From Sedimentisphaerales bacterium (GTDB taxonomy: Bacteria; Planctomycetota; Phycisphaerae; Sedimentisphaerales; Anaerohalosphaeraceae), in assembly GCA_016930745.1 (NCBI GenBank), contig JAFGGE010000189.1, positions 1 through 32,180 on the forward strand: a stretch of DNA of 32,180 nt. Direction: 5' to 3'. Of this stretch, positions 14,659 through 23,160 are shown piece after piece. Numbering within the stretch: the stretch's first letter is position 1; each line of letters opens with the position of its first letter. Under the pieces are notes generated by a model. The model did no database searches, had not been told where the DNA came from, and was given only the letters and a program-made list of their open reading frames with translations. A program made the position numbers and the translations under genes.

Positions 14659-17262
14659 ATGGCAGAGGTTCAAAAGCCCATAGACGAGCGATTTGAAGAT
14701 ATGCAAATCCTCGATGAATTAAAGAATTCCTATCTGAATTATGCCATGAGCGTAATCATCTCGCGCGCCCTGCCCGACGTTCGCGACGGCCTCAAACCCT
14801 CCCAAAGACGAATCCTGGTGGCCATGAACGATCTGAATCTGGGGCCGCGATCCAAGCATCGAAAATGTGCGAAAATCGTCGGTGACACCAGCGGCAATTA
14901 TCATCCGCACGGCGATCAGGCGACCTACGGCACCCTGGTTCGCCTGGGGCAGGACTGGAACATGCGCCAAACCCTGGTCGATCCCCAGGGGAATTTCGGA
15001 AGTATCGACGCCGATCCCCCCGCGGCGATGCGCTATACCGAGGCGCGACTGACCCAGGCGTCGATCGATATGCTCGAAGACCTGAACCGCGACACAGTGG
15101 ATTTTATCCCCAACTATGATGAAACGCGCCAGGAGCCTACGGTTCTGCCGGCTAAATTCCCCAACCTGCTGGTTAACGGGGCCAGCGGGATTGCCGTTGG
15201 GATGGCCACCAATATCGCCCCGCACAACGTAGCCGAGGTATGCGATGCCATATTGTTGATGATCGACGATCCGGAATGTGGATTCAAAGACATCCTGGAA
15301 AAATTGCCCGGCCCGGATTTCCCGACAGGGGGGATCATCTGCGGACGCAAGGGGATCCTGGATGCGTATGTGACCGGCCGGGGCCACCTGAAAGTGCGGG
15401 GCAAACATCACATCGAAGAAAGCAAGAGGGGTAAAGCGAGCATTGTTTTCACCGAAATCCCCTATATGGTCGTAAAAACGAACATTGTCTCAAAGATCGC
15501 CGACTGCGTTCGCAACGACCAGCTGCCAGATGTGGCTGATGTTCGCGATGAGTCCGATCGCAAGGGGCTTCGGATCGTCGTCGAACTGAAAAAAGACGCC
15601 GATGACGCCGTCGTCTTAAATCAACTTTGGCGTTATACGCCGTTGCAAAGCACCTTTGCCATCAATAATGTGGCCCTGGTGAACAACCGCCCCGAAACGC
15701 TGAATATCAAACAGCTTCTCAAACACTATATCAATCATCGCTTGACGGTGATCCGGCGTCGCACCCGGTTTTTGTTGCGCCGCTGCCGGAACCGGGCGCA
15801 TATCCTGGAAGGACTGATTTTGGCGGTCAGCGACATCGACGAGATTATCGAGCTGATCAAGAAGTCTCCCGACGCCCCGACCGCCAAGCTGAATCTGATG
15901 AATAAGCCCCTTCGGCTGATGGAGCTGGAAACGCTGAGTAAAATCCTGCCTGAAGCCTTTCTGAAGGAGCGAAGCCAGAAGGATCATTTCCTGACCGGAC
16001 CGCAGGCGGACGCGATTCTGACCATGCAGTTGCAGCGGCTGACCGGGCTGGAAATAGAGAAGCTGGCCAAAGAATATGCCGAACTGACCGAGCAGATCGC
16101 CGGATACGAGGCCCTTCTGGCCGATCGAAACCTGCAATTGGATATCATCCGGGAGGACATTCACGAGATCAAGGACCGCTATTCGGACACCCGTCGCACC
16201 CTGATTACGGAGGAGGATCTGGATACGCTGGAGATAGAAGATCTGATCGCCGACGAGGAAGTGCTGGTCACCATCAGCCACCAGGGCTATATCAAGCGAA
16301 TGCCCATCGACACCTATCGCAAGCAGGGCCGCGGGGGCAAGGGGATCATCGGATCGACGACGAAAGAAGACGATTTTGTCGAACACATGTTCACCGCCTC
16401 GACCCACGATTATCTTCTGGTGTTCACCACAAAAGGGGTGTGTTACTGGCTGCGCGTTTTCAATATTCCCAGCATGTCGCGTCAAAGCATGGGCAGGAAT
16501 ATCGTCAATCTTCTGAACCTCAGGGACGAAAAAATCGCCTCGATCATCAACGTGCGCGATTTTAACGAGCGGCAACTGGTCATGGCCACCACCAACGGCC
16601 TGGTCAAAAAGACCATCCTGTCCGCCTACGGCAATCCGCGCAGCAACGGCGTGATCGCGATCAAGCTGGATCCCAACGACGACCTGATCGGCGTGGCGAT
16701 CACCACCGGAAGGGATGAAATTATTCTGGGAACCGCCAACGGCATGGCGATCCGGTTCCATGAGACCGATGTGCGCTCTATGGGAAGGGTAAGCCGGGGC
16801 GTGATCGGGATTCGTTTGCGAGAAGGCGACAGCGTCGTGGATATGGTGATTGCCGACCGGGGGACATCCCTCTTGACGGCCACCGAAAATGGGTACGGCA
16901 AGCGAACCCTTCTGGAAGAATATCGCGCTCAAAGCCGGGGCGGACTGGGTCTGATCGATATGAAAACCACCAAACGCAACGGCAAGGTGGTAGCTCTGCG
17001 GGCCGTCAACGATGAAGATGAGATGATGATGATCACAGCACAGGGCCTGATCGTGCGAACCGGTCTGGAGGAAGTGCGGCCGATCGGACGCAACACCGCC
17101 GGCGTTCGGCTTATCCGGTTGAACGAAGGGGACACCCTCGTCACCGTGGTTCGATTGATTGTCGAAGACGAGGGAGACGCCCAAGAGGTCGAGCCTGCCG
17201 AAGAATCCGATCTGATCCCCCCGAAAAAACCGGCCGATGATCAACCCTCTTCGTCGGAATGA
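14659..17262 (+). CDS. gyrA: DNA gyrase subunit A
   Basis: An 867-residue type IIA topoisomerase subunit that breaks and rejoins DNA while gyrase introduces negative supercoils. The breakage-reunion domain contains YHPHGD (81-86), NFGSID (112-117) and the catalytic tyrosine Y126 in AAMRYTEARL. The C-terminal half has the beta-pinwheel repeats, with the GyrA box as QGRGGKG, which supports gyrase over topoisomerase IV. In the quinolone pocket the positions of E. coli Ser83 and Asp87 are Q87 and G91. This may be lineage-typical and is discussed as a finding. The stop overlaps the holA start (ATGA). An acidic, Pro/Ser-rich tail ends the protein. gyrB is not in the window. Confidence 0.96.
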   Translation: MAEVQKPIDERFEDMQILDELKNSYLNYAMSVIISRALPDVRDGLKPSQRRILVAMNDLNLGPRSKHRKCAKIVGDTSGNYHPHGDQATYGTLVRLGQDWNMRQTLVDPQGNFGSIDADPPAAMRYTEARLTQASIDMLEDLNRDTVDFIPNYDETRQEPTVLPAKFPNLLVNGASGIAVGMATNIAPHNVAEVCDAILLMIDDPECGFKDILEKLPGPDFPTGGIICGRKGILDAYVTGRGHLKVRGKHHIEESKRGKASIVFTEIPYMVVKTNIVSKIADCVRNDQLPDVADVRDESDRKGLRIVVELKKDADDAVVLNQLWRYTPLQSTFAINNVALVNNRPETLNIKQLLKHYINHRLTVIRRRTRFLLRRCRNRAHILEGLILAVSDIDEIIELIKKSPDAPTAKLNLMNKPLRLMELETLSKILPEAFLKERSQKDHFLTGPQADAILTMQLQRLTGLEIEKLAKEYAELTEQIAGYEALLADRNLQLDIIREDIHEIKDRYSDTRRTLITEEDLDTLEIEDLIADEEVLVTISHQGYIKRMPIDTYRKQGRGGKGIIGSTTKEDDFVEHMFTASTHDYLLVFTTKGVCYWLRVFNIPSMSRQSMGRNIVNLLNLRDEKIASIINVRDFNERQLVMATTNGLVKKTILSAYGNPRSNGVIAIKLDPNDDLIGVAITTGRDEIILGTANGMAIRFHETDVRSMGRVSRGVIGIRLREGDSVVDMVIADRGTSLLTATENGYGKRTLLEEYRAQSRGGLGLIDMKTTKRNGKVVALRAVNDEDEMMMITAQGLIVRTGLEEVRPIGRNTAGVRLIRLNEGDTLVTVVRLIVEDEGDAQEVEPAEESDLIPPKKPADDQPSSSE

Positions 17263-18263
17263 GCGTCGACGCTATGGCTCGCAAATCTCCATCCAAAACT
17301 TCGATGCCGCCTTGTTATGTCATAGCAGGCAAAGAGGCGTTTCTGGTCGGCCGGCAGTGGGAGCAACTGCTGGACCGGCTGCTCGAACCGGAGCAGCGGG
17401 ACATGTGTCTGTATCAGCCGGCACCGGAAGAGGTCGCTTTGGCGCAGGTGCTGGATGAGCTGCGAACAGCGCCGTTTTTGGGCGAGCGTCGGGTTGTTTT
17501 TCTCAAAGACGCCGATTCCTTTATCAGCGAACACCGGGATGCCCTGGAACGCTATCTGGAATCTCCTTCGCCGACAGGGGTTCTGGTCATGACGGTCCAG
17601 ACGTGGAAAAAAAACACCCGTCTGGCCAAAAAGATAGCGCCAATAAACGGCTTGATTGAGATCGAGGAATTCAAATCATGGCGCATGCCGTCGTTTGCCG
17701 TGGAAACGGCGAAAACCGAGTTTGGAAAAGCACTATCCCCGGCGGCGGCGCAGTTTCTTGTGGAATTGACGGGGGACGAACCGGGACGAATCCACAGCGA
17801 AATCGAAAAGCTGGCGATCTTCGTGGGGACGCGACCGACAATCACCTCCGAGGATATTGAAGCGTTGATCGGCCACAACCGCACCTATGGGGCTTTTGCC
17901 GTGATCGACAGTATGATTGCCGGCGATACGGCCCAGGCCGTGCGGCGGCTTCGAAATATGTTTTCCTCCGATAAAAGCGCTGAATATACCGTAGTAGGCG
18001 CCTTTGCCTTTCATGTCCGTCGGATGTTTTCGGCCAAAGCGCTTTTGGGAAAAGGCGTAGCCCCGGCTCAGATCGCTTCCCAGTGTAAAATATGGGGCGC
18101 CAAGGAGCCGTTTTTTCGGCAGGTTCAGTCGCTTCGGCTCGAACAGATCGGCGATTTGCTGGCCAGGCTTGCCAAAATCGATCATGCCGTCAAAACCGGC
18201 CGGACCTCGGCGCCGACAGCGATGGAACAATTGGTGCTGGACATGGGGGCTATTTGTCAGTAG
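17259..18263 (+). CDS. holA: DNA polymerase III subunit delta
   Basis: A 334-residue clamp-loader delta subunit. It opens the beta clamp as part of the DNA polymerase III clamp loader. The N-terminal YVIAGKEAFLVGRQ segment is the degenerate nucleotide-fold start typical of delta. PFLGERRVVFLKDAD (about 69-83) and the LTGDEPGRIHSEIEKLAIFVG region (about 170-192) match the family's second domain. The C-terminal domain begins near 200 (AFAVIDSMIAGDTAQAVRRL). Length is normal. It overlaps gyrA by four bases and so is probably translated with it. mdh follows after 42 bases. Confidence 0.88.
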   Translation: MSVDAMARKSPSKTSMPPCYVIAGKEAFLVGRQWEQLLDRLLEPEQRDMCLYQPAPEEVALAQVLDELRTAPFLGERRVVFLKDADSFISEHRDALERYLESPSPTGVLVMTVQTWKKNTRLAKKIAPINGLIEIEEFKSWRMPSFAVETAKTEFGKALSPAAAQFLVELTGDEPGRIHSEIEKLAIFVGTRPTITSEDIEALIGHNRTYGAFAVIDSMIAGDTAQAVRRLRNMFSSDKSAEYTVVGAFAFHVRRMFSAKALLGKGVAPAQIASQCKIWGAKEPFFRQVQSLRLEQIGDLLARLAKIDHAVKTGRTSAPTAMEQLVLDMGAICQ

Positions 18264-18305
18264 TAGCAAACCGTTTAAGCAACATTATTTTTTCTGGAGA
18301 ATGGC

Positions 18306-19247
18306 GTGACCCGAAAAAAAATTACCGTGGTAGGGGCCGGCAATGTCGGGGCGACGACCGCCCAAATAGCCGCCGGGCGAAATCTGGGCGATATTGTCCT
18401 TTTGGATATCGTCAAGGGGCTGGCCGAGGGCAAGGCCCTGGATATCTCCCAGGCAGGGGGGGTATATGCGTTTGAAGGCCGTGTGACCGGCACAATGGAC
18501 TGGCAGGCCGCCGCCGACAGCGATATTGTGATTATCACCAGCGGCATGCCGCGAAAACCCGGAATGAGCCGGGACGATCTGGTGGCGAAAAACACCGAGA
18601 TCGTCAAATCCGTAAGCCGAAATATCGCTCATTATTGCCCGGACGCCTTTGTCATCGTGGTCTGCAATCCGCTGGACGCCATGGTTTATACGGCGGCCAA
18701 AGTGACCGGTTTTACTCCCTCTCGCGTCATGGGAATGGCCGGCGCGCTGGATGCCGCCCGGTATGCCTACTTTATCGCCGATGAATTGGGCGTCGGCACA
18801 GCCGATGTGCGGGCGGTCTTGATGGGGGGCCATGGCGATGATATGGTGCCCCTGCCTCGGTATACGTCGGTGGCGGGAATCCCTCTCCTGGAATGGATCG
18901 ACAGGGAGGCCCTGGACCGGATCGTCGATCGAACCCGCAAGGGCGGGATCGAAATCGTAAATCTTTTGGGGTACAGCGCCTATTATGCCCCGGCGGCCGG
19001 GGCTGTGCGGATGGCCGAGGCCATTCTGCGGGACAGCAAAGCCGTGATGAGCTGCTGCGCCTGGTGCGATGCGGAATACGGGATCGACGGCGCATTTGTC
19101 GGGGTACCGGTTGTCCTGGGTGCCGGCGGCGTCGAACGAGTGATCGAACTGGACCTGAATGACCAGGAGAAATCGGCGCTGGCCGAATCGGCAAGTCATG
19201 TCAGAGAACTGGTCGCCCAGGTCGAGATAATCTTGGCGGATTCCTGA
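18306..19247 (+). CDS. mdh: Malate dehydrogenase, LDH-like NAD type
   Basis: A 313-residue enzyme that interconverts malate and oxaloacetate. The Rossmann motif GAGNVGATT is at 10-18, with an acidic residue (D34) ending the second strand, which favours NAD. Substrate arginines are R83 and R89 in MPRKPGMSRDDL, the hallmark of malate rather than lactate dehydrogenase. D149, R152 and the catalytic H176 (GGHGD) complete the active site. The start is GTG at 18306, supported by TGGAGA just upstream; the ATG at 18301 is out of frame. It converges with the GGCT fusion gene, with a 23-base gap and no obvious terminator. Confidence 0.93.
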   Translation: MTRKKITVVGAGNVGATTAQIAAGRNLGDIVLLDIVKGLAEGKALDISQAGGVYAFEGRVTGTMDWQAAADSDIVIITSGMPRKPGMSRDDLVAKNTEIVKSVSRNIAHYCPDAFVIVVCNPLDAMVYTAAKVTGFTPSRVMGMAGALDAARYAYFIADELGVGTADVRAVLMGGHGDDMVPLPRYTSVAGIPLLEWIDREALDRIVDRTRKGGIEIVNLLGYSAYYAPAAGAVRMAEAILRDSKAVMSCCAWCDAEYGIDGAFVGVPVVLGAGGVERVIELDLNDQEKSALAESASHVRELVAQVEIILADS

Positions 19248-19270
19248 ACGATTCCGTTGGGAGGATGGTT

Positions 19271-21220
19271 CTAACGGCGTTTGGAGGCCAGTTCGTCGAT
19301 ATACAGGTTATGCCGCTCAATTTCTTTGTTAAACAGGCGAAGCTGAATATCGATTGCCCCCAGAGCCCAGTCGATATAGTGCAGTTTATGGGCGGGGCGA
19401 TGATGCCCTTCATTCATCAGGCCTTTTTTAATCGCATCCAGAAACCGGCCTCGGGTCCGCCGGCTCAGCGGTTCGGGATTGTCCGCCCATTCCTTGATCT
19501 GTTCATATTGCTTGCGAAGGCGACGGCTGCGGGCCAGTTGGGCGGCGGTCAGGTAATCGCCCGGATTGAATGCGATTTGCAGGCCTTTTAAGGCCATGAT
19601 GAGCGGCTCATAATTGGCCCGGCGCTCCAGCCGGACGAATTTGTACTGTTGTATATGGGTGATCGCAAATCCGGGCCGCGGGATCGCCACCTCGTCCGAG
19701 GCCAGCGAGGAATGCCGAACGCTGCGGCGGGCAAAAACCAGTTCTTCGCCGCAGGTGTTTTGCTGGATTTCCGAATGGGCCATTCGACTGACCCACAGAT
19801 GGCCGTGGGTATGCTCCTGCGTGCCGCCTCCCAGGGCCAGAAGACATTTCACGAATGCCGGAGGCAAGATCCGCGGATTGGCGCGCTGGTGTTTTCGCAA
19901 CTGGAACGACAGATGCAGGCTGTGGGGTTCGATGGGATAAAAGTCGGTAATTTCGCGAATCAGTTGATTGAGAATCCACGGATCGCCCGTGGCTGGTTTG
20001 GACAACTCGCCGGCGATATTCAGTCGCCCCGGCGCCAGCTCGAGAAAACCTCTCCGCTTGGGCGTCGCTTCTCCGGAATGGTCGTCGATGTATCCGCCCA
20101 GTTTCCAGGTCAGAACATCCAGCGCGAAATCATGAAAATACTGAAATCCGTCGAACGTCAGATCGCGGGCGGTCGGCGGTTTTTCCACCGCCCGGAACCC
20201 CAGATTGCTCAGTTCCAGTTCGGCGCCCATCGGGATCAGTCCCGGCTGCCGGTTGGCGCGGATTCGCTCCAGTTCGCTCTGCGCCACGCGCGCGTCAAAA
20301 ATGCTGTCGGCGACGCTGACGGCGTATTTGACATAGTCCATCAAATCAAAATCGCCCCCGGCAGGCATGGAGTCAAGGCATCGCTGCAGAATCAGATCAA
20401 TCGGGCCGGCGTTGGCGTTGAGCATGCGAAGGGCCGCCAGCAGGCTGACGGTCCGCGTAAAAAAACGACGCGACTGGCTGAGCCGCTCTATGTCAAAACG
20501 GTATCGTTCATACAGGAAGCGCTCGTACTGGTTCAGCAGGACGTGTTTGACGACCATGGCCAGATAGTTATAGAGATACGGCTGGGCCTCTTTATCGTCC
20601 TTGAGTTGTGCGATGCTCGGACAGGGCCGGTCCAGCTCGTGACGGAGGTAAAAATCGCTGACTACATCGCTGCCCAGATGGCTGACCACCAGGTCGCGTT
20701 CGGTGGTGCCCAACAGGATTCTTCGGGCGCGTCGCTCCGTGTCGGCGTCGGGCGAGTGTTCCCCCGGACGAGTATATTGCTCGAAAAACGTTTCGATCCG
20801 TTTGCGCAGCCATAGCTCATGAATCAGATTCACATGAAACCGGTCTCCGAACTGTTTTCGCATCGCTTTGGGCTGCGCCAAAAAAGCCTGGGCCTGCACC
20901 GGGCCGACAGCCGTATTTACCGTAACGGTTTCCCGTTCGTAATATTTCCCTTCGTACCGGTCGATTTCCTTCATGGCCGACAGCGGCAGATCGTGGATGA
21001 CAAAGCCTTCAATTTTCGATGGCGGATCGGCCACGGCGTACCAATACACATTGTCGGGACTGACCCGGCGATATCCCGGCAATAAGGCCAGTTCTCCCAG
21101 CAGAACCTCCTCGGATTGATGCGAAGGCTTTAATGTAAAGGCTAATCCGGATACCGATCGAAATATGATCGGGTCCCGTAAAGAGCCGTATATAAACAAT
21201 TTGTATTTTTCTTCTGTCAT
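19271..21220 (-). CDS. Fusion of gamma-glutamylcyclotransferase (AIG2-like) domain with a putative amidoligase-like domain
   Basis: A 649-residue protein with no signal peptide or membrane segment. Residues 5-115 form a GGCT/AIG2-like domain: FIYGSLRDP (9-17), the EGFVIHDL strand (71-78), and IDRYEG with the likely catalytic E90. A helical linker (about 120-320) follows. Around 325-445 is a region I read as glutamine-synthetase/GCS-like or COOH-NH2 ligase-like: MGAELELS (331-338) with the E-x-E pair E334/E336, RGFLELAPGR (390-399), and HSLHLSF (433-439), whose two histidines recall the H-x-H strand of that fold. A second His cluster is at 470-474 (HTHGH). The C terminus is helical and basic. 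The GGCT domain is well supported; the amidoligase reading rests on motifs only. It is last in an operon 36 bases after alr. It has no good ribosome site. Confidence 0.7.
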   Translation of the reverse strand: MTEEKYKLFIYGSLRDPIIFRSVSGLAFTLKPSHQSEEVLLGELALLPGYRRVSPDNVYWYAVADPPSKIEGFVIHDLPLSAMKEIDRYEGKYYERETVTVNTAVGPVQAQAFLAQPKAMRKQFGDRFHVNLIHELWLRKRIETFFEQYTRPGEHSPDADTERRARRILLGTTERDLVVSHLGSDVVSDFYLRHELDRPCPSIAQLKDDKEAQPYLYNYLAMVVKHVLLNQYERFLYERYRFDIERLSQSRRFFTRTVSLLAALRMLNANAGPIDLILQRCLDSMPAGGDFDLMDYVKYAVSVADSIFDARVAQSELERIRANRQPGLIPMGAELELSNLGFRAVEKPPTARDLTFDGFQYFHDFALDVLTWKLGGYIDDHSGEATPKRRGFLELAPGRLNIAGELSKPATGDPWILNQLIREITDFYPIEPHSLHLSFQLRKHQRANPRILPPAFVKCLLALGGGTQEHTHGHLWVSRMAHSEIQQNTCGEELVFARRSVRHSSLASDEVAIPRPGFAITHIQQYKFVRLERRANYEPLIMALKGLQIAFNPGDYLTAAQLARSRRLRKQYEQIKEWADNPEPLSRRTRGRFLDAIKKGLMNEGHHRPAHKLHYIDWALGAIDIQLRLFNKEIERHNLYIDELASKRR

Positions 21221-21256
21221 GGGAATCGTTCTAAGTCTCGTTTTTCCAGAGCCGCG

Positions 21257-22408
21257 TCAATGGACAATCCGATTGACATGAGCGTGTACGCAGGTCAGTA
21301 TTTCATAACAGATCGTTCCCGCCAGATCGGCCAGGGCATAGACGCCGCAGGGGGAATCATGGTCATTGTCGATGGCGGTGACCATTTGTCCCAGAGAGAC
21401 ATCGGGTATGTCCGTGACGTCGAGTAAAAGCTGATCCATGCACACCCGGCCGATCACCGGGGCGAACATGTTTCCAACCTTCATCGTGGCGCGATTGGAA
21501 AAGCATCTCCAGTACCCATCGGCATACCCCAGCGGGATCAGGGCGGCCGTCGTATCCCGATACGGCACAAACGAGCGGCCGTAACTGACCGAATGCCCCG
21601 CCGGGAGGTGTTTGATTTGTACGACAGGGGCCTGCACCCGCATGACCGGCCGCAGAACGATCGGAGGATCGGCCATGCGGCGCGAATAATAACCGTACAT
21701 CGAAATGCCGCAGCGGACCATGTCGAAATGAGCCTCCGGAATTTTGATCGTGGCGGCGCTGTTGGCCGCATGCACAAGCACGTCCCGACGCTGCCGGATT
21801 CGATGGCTTTCCAGAAATCGTTCAAATCGCTCCAGTTGATGCCAGGCATACGAAAGATCTTCTTCGTCGGCCGTGGCGAAATGCGTATACACGCCCGCCA
21901 AACGGGCGTTGGGGCACTGGTCGATCCGGCGGATGAGCCGGGAGGCCTCTTCCGGATCAATCCCGCACCGGCCCATACCGGATTCCACATTGACATGCAG
22001 ATTCAGCGTCTCTCCGGCGCCGGCCAGAATGTCGGAGAGAAAATCGATCACCTCCGTGGTGCCCGCGACGCAATGAAAACCGTTGCGTGCGGCGGCCAGG
22101 ATCTGGTCCGGCGGTTGAGCGGCGTAAATCGGTTCGAGGATCAGGATCGGGATTTCACGCTCCATCGCGGCGATATGAATGGCTTCATAAATGCTTGCCA
22201 CGGCGAAGAAATCCACATCCGCCTGACGCAGGATGTTTACAATCTCAGGGAGTCCGTGTCCGTAGGCATTGGCCTTGACGACGGCGCAAAAACGGGTTCC
22301 TTCCTCACACAAACGGCGTAAAGCCCGTACGTTATGCAGCAGGGCATCGGAAAAAATATGAGCCTGAAGATCCGGCCGAATGAGTGTTTCTGCAGGGTAG
22401 ACTTTCAT
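21257..22408 (-). CDS. alr: Alanine racemase
   Basis: A 383-residue PLP enzyme that makes D-alanine for peptidoglycan. The PLP lysine is K45 in VVKANAYGHG. GMGRCGI (145-150) is the barrel motif. VRCGISMYGY (231-240) binds phosphate. The second catalytic residue is Y276 in SVSYGRS. IPLGYADGYW and GRVCMDQLLLDVTD complete the C-terminal domain. Length is normal. The start overlaps the GT2 stop (ATGA at 22405-22408), so the two are translationally coupled. The GGCT fusion gene follows after 36 bases. One such gene is usually enough for the cell, so this may be the housekeeping copy. Confidence 0.94.
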   Translation of the reverse strand: MKVYPAETLIRPDLQAHIFSDALLHNVRALRRLCEEGTRFCAVVKANAYGHGLPEIVNILRQADVDFFAVASIYEAIHIAAMEREIPILILEPIYAAQPPDQILAAARNGFHCVAGTTEVIDFLSDILAGAGETLNLHVNVESGMGRCGIDPEEASRLIRRIDQCPNARLAGVYTHFATADEEDLSYAWHQLERFERFLESHRIRQRRDVLVHAANSAATIKIPEAHFDMVRCGISMYGYYSRRMADPPIVLRPVMRVQAPVVQIKHLPAGHSVSYGRSFVPYRDTTAALIPLGYADGYWRCFSNRATMKVGNMFAPVIGRVCMDQLLLDVTDIPDVSLGQMVTAIDNDHDSPCGVYALADLAGTICYEILTCVHAHVNRIVH

Positions 22409-23154
22409 GGTCTCGACTCGCGGAGAATATCGTTTCGTAGACGAAACAATTCCTGAAACGCCCGAACAATCACCGATAACTTTGCTCCGGATGGACGCCC
22501 GGCGCGGCGGGGATAATGATGCACTCCCTGCTGCACGATCGTATACCCTCGGCGTTTGGCCCTCGCTAAAATCTCGGCGTCGATCAGCGCCCCGGCGCTC
22601 TTCATTTCCATCCCCTCGAAAATGCGGCGACGGAAAAGCTTAAAAGCGCAATCCACATCTTTCAATCGAAACCCCAGCAGCAGGCCGACCAGCTTCGACC
22701 AGCACCAGGCGTTCCATTTCCGCCGCCAGCCTTCCTGCCGATTCAGGCGGTAACAACTGACGATATCATACTGCTTTCGCAGCGGAAGAATAGCATCCAG
22801 TTCGTAAATGTCAAACTGTGCGTCGCCGTCTGTGTAAAAAACCCACTCTTTGACGGCCGCCCGAAAACCCGACTGCAGGGCCCCTCCGTACCCCCGGTTG
22901 ACCGGATGGTGAACGACGCGGACGACAGAGATCTCACGCGCCAGACGGTCGGCGATCGGCCCGGTTTCATCCGTACTGCCGTCGTCGATGATTAAAATCT
23001 CGAAATCATCGCTTTGTTGCGACAGAAAGTCGCAGGTCCGCCGAACCAGCTCTTCGATGGACGCCCCCTCGTTGTGGCAGGGGAAAAAGACGCTGATCGA
23101 CAAATCCTTGCGGTCAGATACGGTGTCTTTCTGTATGGCATGATTGGAATGCAT
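22405..23154 (-). CDS. GT2 glycosyltransferase, polyprenyl-phosphate hexosyl/mannosyltransferase type
   Basis: A 249-residue soluble or peripheral GT-A enzyme. VFFPCHNEG (22-30) opens the nucleotide-sugar fold, IDDGSTDETG (56-65) is the standard GT2 segment, and TDGDAQFD holds the D109-x-D111 metal site. KDVDCAFKLFRR and the basic C terminus match dolichol- or undecaprenyl-phosphate mannosyl/glucosyltransferases. There is no C-terminal membrane domain. It lies six bases after the GT-C-like gene, consistent with making the lipid-linked sugar donor for that protein. The sugar is not known. The first ATG has only a weak ribosome site; coupling to the upstream stop is likely. Confidence 0.82.
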   Translation of the reverse strand: MHSNHAIQKDTVSDRKDLSISVFFPCHNEGASIEELVRRTCDFLSQQSDDFEILIIDDGSTDETGPIADRLAREISVVRVVHHPVNRGYGGALQSGFRAAVKEWVFYTDGDAQFDIYELDAILPLRKQYDIVSCYRLNRQEGWRRKWNAWCWSKLVGLLLGFRLKDVDCAFKLFRRRIFEGMEMKSAGALIDAEILARAKRRGYTIVQQGVHHYPRRAGRPSGAKLSVIVRAFQELFRLRNDILRESRP

Positions 23155-23160
23155 GACGAA

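Noticed and set aside
15616..17244. 542-codon minus-strand ORF inside gyrA
   Set aside because: It mirrors gyrA, whose identity is certain; the translation has no family signal.
19649..20815. 388-codon plus-strand ORF opposite the GGCT fusion
   Set aside because: Shadow of the minus-strand gene, whose GGCT domain is clear; no ribosome site.
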